Translations under genes and position numbers: made by a program
In this document: positions 1 to 4,600 of the stretch, piece by piece
How the letters are laid out: each line of letters opens with the position of its first letter
Numbering within the stretch: the first letter of the stretch is position 1
Assembly (NCBI GenBank): GCA_030613835.1
Contig: JAUWLH010000103.1
Coordinates: 1 to 5,859, forward strand
Source: Candidatus Bathyarchaeota archaeon
Lineage (GTDB): Archaea > Thermoproteota > Bathyarchaeia > TCS64
Direction: 5' to 3'
DNA length: 5,859 nt
The notes under the pieces: generated by a model
Told to the model about the DNA's origin: nothing
Database searches by the model: none
Seen by the model: the letters and a program-made list of their open reading frames with translations, nothing else

Positions 1-172
1 CCTCACGATCAAATACATCGATGTATCCCCCGATGCCGCTTCGGGTTCCCTTTAAAGTCTCCACGATCTCCTGGCCGTACATGGGCCTGAAATCACTCAG
101 GGTCGTCTTGACAGTGCTGAAGGTGTTTGTCTCGTGGCTCATCATTCCAATAATTACTCGATAGCCTGACAT
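1..172 (-). CDS. M81 family metallopeptidase (MlrC-like), N-terminal fragment
   Basis: The reading frame opens at ATG 172 and runs off the left edge, so only the first 57 residues are visible. The translation starts MSGYRVIIGMMSHETNTFS and continues through TTLSDFRPMYGQEIVETLKG to GTRSGIGGYIDVFDRE. A hydrophobic first strand, a SHETNTFS motif, a T..DF segment, a G.E segment and a GT....GG(Y/F)ID segment are the N-terminal signature of the M81/MlrC family. These are zinc metallopeptidases named after the enzyme that cleaves linearised microcystin; many relatives have unknown substrates. The metal ligands and the C-terminal domain lie outside the window. ATG 172 is preferred over the ATGs at 145 and 142 because those would remove the conserved first beta strand (YRVIIG). 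There is no SD, but a TATA-like box sits about 25 nt upstream, suggesting a leaderless transcript. The gene follows the membrane-cluster run on the same strand after a 43-nt gap. Family assignment is strong; the substrate is unknown. Confidence 0.85.
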   Translation of the reverse strand, partial: MSGYRVIIGMMSHETNTFSTVKTTLSDFRPMYGQEIVETLKGTRSGIGGYIDVFDRE

Positions 173-190
173 GCGTAAGATTTGATTGAA

Positions 191-203
191 GTTATATTAA
201 AAA
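191..203 (-). promoter_or_regulatory. Putative TATA box of the MlrC-like gene, sharing a T-run with the upstream terminator
   Basis: On the minus strand this reads TTTTTAATATAAC, containing a good archaeal TATA-like element (TTTAATATA, 201-193). Its centre is about 25 nt upstream of ATG 172, which would place transcription initiation at or next to the start codon. No SD lies between the box and the ATG. The assignment is by position and composition only. Confidence 0.5.
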
Positions 204-207
204 GGGG
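199..207 (-). terminator. Possible T-rich archaeal terminator of the membrane-cluster run
   Basis: Nine nucleotides after the TAG stop at 216-218, the minus strand reads CCCCTTTTT. Archaeal RNA polymerase can terminate at T-tracts without a hairpin, and this is the only such tract between the small acidic protein and the MlrC-like gene. Five T residues is short, and the tract merges with the TATA element of the next gene, so termination may be partial. Confidence 0.3.
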
Positions 208-215
208 TAAGTGAT

Positions 216-629
216 CTAATTAAAGGGCAGCCAGCGCTGCCAGCCGCTTTTCTCGTTTTTTGCTCCCTGTTCATCGTCCTCAGGATCTTCCTCAGTTTCC
301 TTGAACTTCGGATCGGGATCAGGCTTCGTGTCCTCTTCCTCTGACATTTTTTCGAGCAACAGGATCAGTTTGTCGATGTTTTCCCGTTCCTCAAAGACAT
401 CGATGAGCTTTTCCCCCCACATATCCATGGTGGACCCCAGTATGGGGAAAAAAGGTGAAAGCGTTAACCTCGTAAGCTCCCCCCCGACGTAGACTAGAGG
501 TTTTAGGCTCTCGAGAGTCATTATGGCCGCCATCTCCATGCCGTATTTTTTTATCCTCGTAGCGGCCTCCAGAATGATTGCGTCTACTTCTTCCTCGGGT
601 ATTTCTGTTTCTTTAAAGAATCCGCTCAT
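216..629 (-). CDS. Small conserved protein with acidic disordered tail; last gene of membrane cluster
   Basis: This 137-residue protein has no membrane helix and no predicted signal peptide. Residues 12-95 look mostly helical and moderately hydrophobic, with the segments AATRIKKYGMEMAAIMTLES, LKPLVYVGGELTRLTLSPFF and ENIDKLILLLEKM. The pattern A.(R)I.. Y.M..AAI..LES.KPL.Y.G.......SP.F reminds me of small uncharacterised proteins in Chloroflexota and archaea; this is from memory and unchecked. Residues 96-126 are very acidic and proline-rich (EEEDTKPDPDP, TEEDPEDDEQ) and are probably disordered. The protein ends in an aromatic-basic tail, WQRWLPFN. It lies 33 nt after the four-helix membrane protein gene on the same strand. 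ATG 629 has no SD; a weak TATA-like TTAAAT lies about 26 nt upstream. It could be a cytoplasmic partner or membrane-docking subunit of the cluster. No function can be assigned. Confidence 0.8.
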   Translation of the reverse strand: MSGFFKETEIPEEEVDAIILEAATRIKKYGMEMAAIMTLESLKPLVYVGGELTRLTLSPFFPILGSTMDMWGEKLIDVFEERENIDKLILLLEKMSEEEDTKPDPDPKFKETEEDPEDDEQGAKNEKSGWQRWLPFN

Positions 630-662
630 ACTAAAATATAAGAGGGTGCCAGATTTAAGAAA

Positions 663-1061
663 TTAATGCTCCTGTTCAGGTTTTTTCTTTGGCTTGAGTC
701 GTTCTCTCATCGAGATTATGGACGAGGTGATGCCCCCCAGCAGGAAAAGCACCAGCAGCATCTTGAAGAATGATGATGGGTCACCTTTCGTGAAGGTAAT
801 CAAACATACTAGGGTAAAAATCCATGAAAAAATGGCTGATTTTATGGCCACCGGAAACTGGTTTCTATCGATTCGGCGACACACCAGGTAGGTCGTGCCC
901 ACCCCACCGAGGTAGAATATCAGGTAGGATAAAAGCCAGGGAAGCTGGATGATGGTGGACAGTTTTAACCAGAAAAAAATCGTACCATAAGCGAGGGTCG
1001 CTGCTGCAAGGTAATCGATAATGCTTGGCGTCCTCTCTATCTCCTCTGACAACTGTATCAC
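663..1061 (-). CDS. Four-helix integral membrane protein, unknown function
   Basis: This 132-residue protein has four probable membrane helices at about 16-36, 40-61, 71-91 and 99-117. The loops carry CRRIDRN after helix 2 and the strongly basic RERLKPKKKP at the C-terminus, which should place the C-terminus and the 2-3 loop inside. The start is a GTG at 1061. No in-frame ATG exists between the preceding gene's stop and the first helix, and nearby ATGs at 1066 and 1069 are out of frame. A TTG three codons later is an alternative. No SD is visible; the minus-strand TTTATTT about 24 nt upstream could be a TATA box giving a leaderless message. The gene lies 45 nt downstream of the second six-helix protein and 33 nt upstream of the small acidic protein. 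I do not recognise a named family. It is probably an accessory subunit of the same membrane system. Confidence 0.75.
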   Translation of the reverse strand: MIQLSEEIERTPSIIDYLAAATLAYGTIFFWLKLSTIIQLPWLLSYLIFYLGGVGTTYLVCRRIDRNQFPVAIKSAIFSWIFTLVCLITFTKGDPSSFFKMLLVLFLLGGITSSIISMRERLKPKKKPEQEH

Positions 1062-1106
1062 TGCATCATTGTTTTTTGCAAATAAAGAGTTTAAGAAAAG
1101 GGGGGA

Positions 1107-1727
1107 TTAGATTACTTGTAGCCAGTCTCTAAGCAAGAATATTATTCTTCCTTGGTACATGCCGAACCTGCTCATGATAGTGTTGCCGAAACTCGCGCCG
1201 AACGCTAAAAGCATCATCGAACGCCCAATCCGGGGTAACCAGCCTAAAGTTCCCTCATTCATCTTCTCATATGTGAAGACGAAGTGGCTCATCGCTGTTA
1301 TCACTCCCACAAACGTGATGATCGCGTTAACGGTGCCAAATGCATCAGAGGCGATTAGTGGAGAGGCAGTAGCCCTCACCTGTACGATGAAGTCGCTGTA
1401 TATAGCGGCCCTGATACTGATCCCTATGCCGTTTCCGACAAGGAACGCGATCGGGTACCTGTATAACCAGAAGTACTTATCGCTGAACCTGGCGTAGAGC
1501 ATTATTCCAAGCAGGAAAACTACTACGTAGATCATCTCACCGCTCATGATGTGAGTCCAGCCGTAGTCTCGGATGTTCTTTACACCCATGACTATAGCGT
1601 GACCCGCGGCGATGCCGATGAAGGTGTTTTCAGCGAACTTGAACACTATGTTATCTTTGAAAGCGTAGCTTGTTGCAGCTATCGTGAAAAAAGCCGCTAT
1701 CCAGATCTGGGGATCTACTGATACCAT
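1107..1727 (-). CDS. Six-helix integral membrane protein, conserved subunit of membrane cluster
   Basis: This 206-residue protein has about six membrane helices, near residues 6-23, 32-48, 64-80, 91-109, 131-152 and 166-186. Recognisable features are YAFKDN after helix 1, KFAENTFIGIAAGHA at helix 2, RYPIAFLVGNGIGI at helix 4, and a late GNTIMSRFGMYQGRI segment. I associate the KDN...FAE...G.AAG pattern and the GNT.M.R motif with an uncharacterised membrane protein that recurs next to DUF6754 proteins; this is memory, not a search. ATG 1727 shares its A with the TAA stop of the upstream gene (TAATG overlap). It has a strong SD, AGGAGGG, 9 nt upstream inside that gene's last codons, so translational coupling is expected. 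Biochemical function is unknown. A transporter-like or scaffold role is possible, but no transport signature is visible. Confidence 0.85.
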   Translation of the reverse strand: MVSVDPQIWIAAFFTIAATSYAFKDNIVFKFAENTFIGIAAGHAIVMGVKNIRDYGWTHIMSGEMIYVVVFLLGIMLYARFSDKYFWLYRYPIAFLVGNGIGISIRAAIYSDFIVQVRATASPLIASDAFGTVNAIITFVGVITAMSHFVFTYEKMNEGTLGWLPRIGRSMMLLAFGASFGNTIMSRFGMYQGRIIFLLRDWLQVI

Positions 1728-2560
1728 TAGTTACCGCCCTCCTGTTTTAGCATCCAATAGGACACGTTGCCTATTATTATGAAAATCAGTACGAGCGACT
1801 GTGTGAACGTCAGTATGTCACTGCTGACGATGGCGTCCCCCGGGTGTCCAGTGATGAATTCCAGGTCAGCCGCTCCCTTGATTCCGTCCATAATGCCAAG
1901 TAGCTGCCCAGAGTCGTAGTACGGTTTAATGCTCGTGGTCATCATGCTTAGAACGCCGCCGATGACATCCATGTTGTACTGGCTGTACGCCTGGTATACC
2001 CAGCCTTCGGCTGTTCCGCCTGCAGTTGTTAGGTATGCAACAAGATCAATATCATCAGCCCCGTTAACGTTGTCCATTAAGGAGAGGCTGCCAATCGATG
2101 TGCCCTGGTAGTCAACAGAAACCAGTGCCTTCAGGTCGCCGAGCACGCCAGCCATAGCTGTCTGTTCGCCCGCGATGTACCCGATAAAGACGTAGTCTTC
2201 ACCGTATACTAGGCCATAGGTCTCCTCAGGTTTTACTTGGGCCATTATCAATGGATACATCATCGTACCTTCCAGAGATGTCGCCATGATCACTAATTTG
2301 AGGTCTTTCTCGAACATCTGGTGCAGGGCGGCGATATTACCCGGGCCTAAGCTCGGGTATCCTCCTGACCCATAACCGATGTCCATCAGTATAATGGAAC
2401 CTTCTGGTAGTGCATCCACGGTATCGTACCATGCTAGTGACATGTCTCCAGTCATGAGTGGAAGCCCTAATGGGTTAAGCGCCGGGATTAGCATAGCTAC
2501 TATGACCAGCCCCATGACTACTTCACGTGGGAGTGATGTTAGTTTTTCCCATATCGACAT
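1727..2560 (-). CDS. Membrane-anchored protein with outward-facing alpha/beta domain, conserved subunit of membrane cluster
   Basis: This 277-residue protein has one membrane helix at each end (about 14-35 and 253-271) and a globular domain between them. The domain opens with a beta-strand/glycine-loop pattern, GSIILMDIGYGSGGYPSLGP (54-73), followed by a helix and a second strand, DLKLVIMATSLEG. This suggests a Rossmann-like or related alpha/beta fold. Later segments include YGEDYVFIGYIAGE (119-132), a hydrophobic IDLVAYLT strand, and KPYYDSGQLLGIMDGIKGAA (212-231). Basic residues precede helix 1 (EKLTSLPRE) and the domain is acidic, so by the positive-inside rule the N- and C-termini are cytoplasmic and the domain is extracytoplasmic. 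The gene begins 2 nt after the preceding stop, with SD GGGAGG 8 nt upstream of ATG 2560. I recall homologues beside DUF6754 genes in Chloroflexota; no function is known to me. No catalytic motif is evident. Confidence 0.85.
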   Translation of the reverse strand: MSIWEKLTSLPREVVMGLVIVAMLIPALNPLGLPLMTGDMSLAWYDTVDALPEGSIILMDIGYGSGGYPSLGPGNIAALHQMFEKDLKLVIMATSLEGTMMYPLIMAQVKPEETYGLVYGEDYVFIGYIAGEQTAMAGVLGDLKALVSVDYQGTSIGSLSLMDNVNGADDIDLVAYLTTAGGTAEGWVYQAYSQYNMDVIGGVLSMMTTSIKPYYDSGQLLGIMDGIKGAADLEFITGHPGDAIVSSDILTFTQSLVLIFIIIGNVSYWMLKQEGGN

Positions 2561-2562
2561 TT

Positions 2563-3195
2563 TTAGTGCCTCCCAAGGTACCCTGTCTCCATTCCGAGCA
2601 GGGTCCTGATTCCGAGTACTACGGCTCCCATTCCTATCCCGATACGAACGCCTCTGTAGGCTCCGCTAACGATCGGTCCGAAGATCCACTCACGCATGTG
2701 GAAGAATCCTGGATAGATCGTAGGGAAAAGTGGGGTATTTCCCATTAAAACTAGTACCGCAGTTATGAACAGAAGTGCTGAATCGAAGTTTCTAGCTCTG
2801 AGTACCTTGTACGCGCCATAGGCCATGTAAAAGGCCAGACTGCTGTACATTGTTGCACCGAGTGGTAAGTAGCATGCGTTGTATAACCAGCTGTATGTTG
2901 TTCCTTGGTCGTACTGACCTGTGCTTAGACCAAAGAAAACAAACACAGCCATCATCAGTAGTAGCCATCCACTGAACATCCAGTCTTCTCTTTTTCGACT
3001 GGATATGCGACTTCCGTGGACACGGAGCAGGTTTACCGCACCAAGACCTAAAGCAAATCCCTGTAGGACTATGCCCCAATTTTTAATTATAGTAAACGTG
3101 CTTGTGATTGCTTCTATTCCAGTGTAATATTCACCAATTGCCAACATCCCAACGAGGAAAGTGATTGCAAGAGGTATGTCTCTTTTAATGTCCAT
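2563..3195 (-). CDS. Six-helix integral membrane protein, second gene of membrane cluster
   Basis: This 210-residue polytopic protein has membrane helices near 7-26, 40-58, 72-91, 105-130, 138-156 and 175-200. Notable segments are WGIVLQGFALGLGAVNLLRV at helix 2, followed by the basic loop HGSRISSRKRE (inside), AFYMAYGAYKVLRARNFDSA at the end of helix 4, and RGVRIGIGMGAVVLGIRTLL at helix 6. The basic loops after helices 2, 4 and 6 put both termini on the cytoplasmic side. The pattern G....LGA.NLLRVH plus AYK.LRARN plus RG..IGI..G....G.R.LLG matches, from memory, a membrane protein that recurs between DUF6754 and the two-anchor alpha/beta protein. ATG 3195 lies 6 nt past the upstream stop. Its SD, GGTGAT, overlaps that stop with a 5-nt spacer and matches the extended archaeal 16S 3' end. 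No transport or catalytic signature is visible, so function remains open. Confidence 0.85.
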   Translation of the reverse strand: MDIKRDIPLAITFLVGMLAIGEYYTGIEAITSTFTIIKNWGIVLQGFALGLGAVNLLRVHGSRISSRKREDWMFSGWLLLMMAVFVFFGLSTGQYDQGTTYSWLYNACYLPLGATMYSSLAFYMAYGAYKVLRARNFDSALLFITAVLVLMGNTPLFPTIYPGFFHMREWIFGPIVSGAYRGVRIGIGMGAVVLGIRTLLGMETGYLGRH

Positions 3196-3201
3196 TCATA
3201 A

Positions 3202-3984
3202 TCACCACGATAACATCTCCGTTACTATGTTCACTCCAACACTAGCCAGCAACGCCCCAACAATGGAGAGCCCTATGGCCGCGAGTTTGAACCAGTCCTG
3301 AGCTGCAATACTCCCTATCTGCTGCGGGTCCCCCGAGACATATGCACCAGCGGCGAAGATCTCCTCACCGATTAGTACATAGTCACAGAGAGCAGCGAAG
3401 AAGGGGATCTGATATGTTCTTGCTGTACCACCAACCTGCATTGCCCCGACCCGATCAAAGGTCTCAGCAAACATCATTGACTCAGCCCAGAAGGGTCCGA
3501 TCATGATGACAGCAGCAGGCTTGAGGCGAGAGGCCATGCCGATTACTCCACTTGCCCAAGCGAACTGGGTACCTGAGAGATAAGGTAATTGTTCATCTAC
3601 GTTTAACTCGTCTAGTATCCCTTCAGCTCGGTATGCGTCTTTTACAAGTTCAATTGCTACAGGCATAACATCTACCCTTGCTTGAGGCGCGATGAGTTCA
3701 GCTCCTAGTTTCGCTGATAAAGTGGCTACATGGCTAAGAACGCTTAGAGCTGCGATGGTTTGTGTTGCATAGGCATCGGTAAATTGACCCATACCTATGA
3801 TGTCGAAGACTGGGCGACCAGTTTCAACGGCTCGTCCGATCACTTCCTCTATAGCGTCTAGACCGGCTATTCGTCGTATCTTGATTTTGCCTTCTTTACC
3901 CATGTTGATTGCGACGTAAGTCGCAACCCACACTAAAAGTAAAGCAATTAAAGGAACTATTCGTCCTTCAGTTAGAATTGCCAT
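3202..3984 (-). CDS. DUF6754-type membrane protein, first gene of membrane cluster
   Basis: From ATG 3984 this is a 260-residue protein with an N-terminal helix (9-27), a globular region (about 35-230) and a C-terminal helix (232-255). The frame is open to a TTG at 3999, but ATG 3984 is preferred because AAGGA lies 6 nt upstream and the TTG would sit inside that SD. Conserved-looking blocks are GLDAIEEVIGRAVETGRPVF (41-60), TIAALSVL (77-84), FAWASGVIGMASRLKPAA (141-158), GPFWAESMMFAET (163-175), GAMQVGGTA (180-188) and CDYVLIGEEIFAAGAYVSGDP (200-220). These blocks are what I know as the DUF6754 domain, a domain of unknown function in bacteria and archaea. Strongly basic KEGKIKIRR directly after helix 1 predicts that the globular domain is cytoplasmic and the termini are outside, the reverse of the two-anchor protein at 1727-2560. 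It heads a tightly packed four-gene unit behind a clear TATA box. Confidence 0.9.
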   Translation of the reverse strand: MAILTEGRIVPLIALLLVWVATYVAINMGKEGKIKIRRIAGLDAIEEVIGRAVETGRPVFDIIGMGQFTDAYATQTIAALSVLSHVATLSAKLGAELIAPQARVDVMPVAIELVKDAYRAEGILDELNVDEQLPYLSGTQFAWASGVIGMASRLKPAAVIMIGPFWAESMMFAETFDRVGAMQVGGTARTYQIPFFAALCDYVLIGEEIFAAGAYVSGDPQQIGSIAAQDWFKLAAIGLSIVGALLASVGVNIVTEMLSW

Positions 3985-3989
3985 TTTGT

Positions 3990-3997
3990 TTCCTTCC
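3990..3997 (-). promoter_or_regulatory. Ribosome binding site deciding the start of the DUF6754 gene
   Basis: The minus strand reads GGAAGGAA, with AAGGA ending 6 nt before ATG 3984. This favours ATG 3984 over the in-frame TTG at 3999, whose G is the first G of this motif. It also shows that the first gene has a short leader, unlike other gap-preceded genes here. Confidence 0.65.
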
Positions 3998-4004
3998 AAA
4001 TAGC

Positions 4005-4017
4005 TAATTATTAATTA
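4005..4017. repeat. AT-rich palindrome at the predicted start of the membrane-cluster transcript
   Basis: TAATTA-T-TAATTA, a perfect inverted repeat with a one-base centre. It sits close to the predicted transcription start of the cluster promoter, where a bound protein could block initiation. The composition is pure A/T in an AT-rich region, so chance is a real alternative. Confidence 0.3.
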
Positions 4018-4027
4018 AACCGATTTA

Positions 4028-4041
4028 CTATAAAATCTTTG
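4028..4041 (-). promoter_or_regulatory. Putative promoter (TATA box) of the membrane cluster
   Basis: The minus strand reads CAAAGATTTTATAG, with an archaeal TATA-like TTTTATAG (4035-4028) preceded by a purine-rich stretch where a BRE would sit. Its centre lies about 47 nt before ATG 3984. Initiation about 25 nt downstream would leave a leader of roughly 20 nt that includes the SD. Another AT-rich stretch at 4005-4018 could compete, but it would leave no room for a leader. Confidence 0.5.
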
Positions 4042-4119
4042 AGATAAAAATCAAACAAAAGCCCATTATTTCGGCTATTTTAACGTATTTTAGATATAAT
4101 GATGTGTGGAAATAAGTAA

Positions 4120-4138
4120 ATTATTATGTGATAATAAT
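4120..4138. promoter_or_regulatory. Palindromic candidate operator between the divergent promoters
   Basis: ATTATTATGTGATAATAAT: two perfect 8-bp inverted arms (4120-4127 and 4131-4138) around a GTG centre. It lies just upstream of the probable TATA box of the plus-strand gene (4152-4160) and about 80 bp upstream of the membrane-cluster TATA box. A dimeric helix-turn-helix regulator could bind here. No regulator gene is in the window. Confidence 0.4.
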
Positions 4139-4150
4139 GGGGGTAGAAAA

Positions 4151-4162
4151 CTATTATATGAT
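4151..4162 (+). promoter_or_regulatory. Putative TATA box of the plus-strand membrane protein gene
   Basis: CTATTATATGAT contains TATTATATG, centred about 29 nt before ATG 4185, with the A/G-rich GGTAGAAAA before it. No SD is present between here and the start codon (AACCTTGGTTTTGTTTATGA), so a leaderless or nearly leaderless transcript is likely. Confidence 0.45.
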
Positions 4163-4184
4163 TCAACCTTGGTTTTGTTTATGA

Positions 4185-4586
4185 ATGGATAAAACAGATA
4201 GACAGAGTTTTCAAACATATTTCGCAGGAGCCTCCCTCGCCTTTGGGTTTCCCCTGTTACTTGGAGAGATTGTTGGGGGGATTGTTGGAACAAATTTATC
4301 TAATGATTTTTCTGAAACTTTTTCAATCGTATATGTCCTCCTTCATCTCATTGGGGGACTATTCGGGGGAGCCCTAGTGGCAAGGAATGTCTCAGAGAAA
4401 GAGACCCTTAAATCTGGAGCGATAACTGGTTTGTTAGCCTATGTACTTCATCAGATAATCTATTTCATATTCTTCGGTGCGGGGGTCATCGGAGACCCGT
4501 ACACCTTGGTAACCCTTGTAGGTGGCTCGGTCATCGGGGCTTTCCTGTACGGGAAACTGGGCGTGCACTTGAGTCAAAAAGAATGA
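4185..4586 (+). CDS. Small four-helix membrane protein, unknown function
   Basis: This is the only convincing plus-strand gene, encoding 133 residues. Helices are near 15-37, 47-66, 78-98 and 104-124. They are glycine-rich, with small-residue patterns typical of tight helix packing (GEIVGGIVGTN, GGLFGGALVA, GGSVIGAFLYGKLG). The 2-3 loop (ARNVSEKETLKSG) is charged and probably cytoplasmic, as are the N-terminus (MDKTDRQ) and the C-terminus (QKE). ATG 4185 is the earliest possible start, because a TGA lies immediately upstream in frame; the ATG at 4181 opens only a three-codon frame. The glycine-rich four-helix layout resembles small uncharacterised archaeal membrane proteins, but I cannot assign a family. 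It is divergent from the membrane cluster and convergent with the deacylase gene, so no functional partner is implied beyond a shared promoter region. Confidence 0.8.
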   Translation: MDKTDRQSFQTYFAGASLAFGFPLLLGEIVGGIVGTNLSNDFSETFSIVYVLLHLIGGLFGGALVARNVSEKETLKSGAITGLLAYVLHQIIYFIFFGAGVIGDPYTLVTLVGGSVIGAFLYGKLGVHLSQKE

Positions 4587-4600
4587 GGTTTTACCCTCAT
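4583..4600. terminator. Hairpin spanning both convergent stop codons, possible bidirectional terminator
   Basis: ATGAGGTTTTACCCTCAT forms a 6-bp perfect stem (4583-4588 with 4595-4600) around the loop TTTTAC. The left arm contains the TGA of the plus-strand gene (4584-4586) and the right arm contains the reverse-complement TGA of the deacylase (4597-4599). The stem is short and only four T residues follow it in the plus orientation, so terminator function is tentative. Confidence 0.35.

Noticed and set aside
226..241. GC-rich hairpin GGCAGC-CAGC-GCTGCC near the end of the small acidic protein gene
   Set aside because: It lies inside the coding sequence for WQRWLP and is separated from the T-run by about 20 nt, so it is not a standard intrinsic terminator; it is best explained by codon content.
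1159..1497. Plus-strand open frame of 112 codons
   Set aside because: It is antisense to the six-helix membrane protein gene; long shadow frames are common opposite hydrophobic coding sequence.
2792..3079. Minus-strand open frame of 95 codons overlapping the six-helix gene in another frame
   Set aside because: Its translation is rich in Cys, Arg and Trp with no coherent pattern, and it overlaps a convincing membrane protein gene that has a good SD.
3997..3999. TTG start giving a 265-residue DUF6754 protein
   Set aside because: The TTG overlaps the SD that serves ATG 3984, and the extra MEGNK adds nothing recognisable.
4090..4293. Minus-strand open frame of 67 codons across the divergent promoter region
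   Set aside because: It overlaps the start of the plus-strand gene and both promoter elements, and has no SD or recognisable protein pattern.
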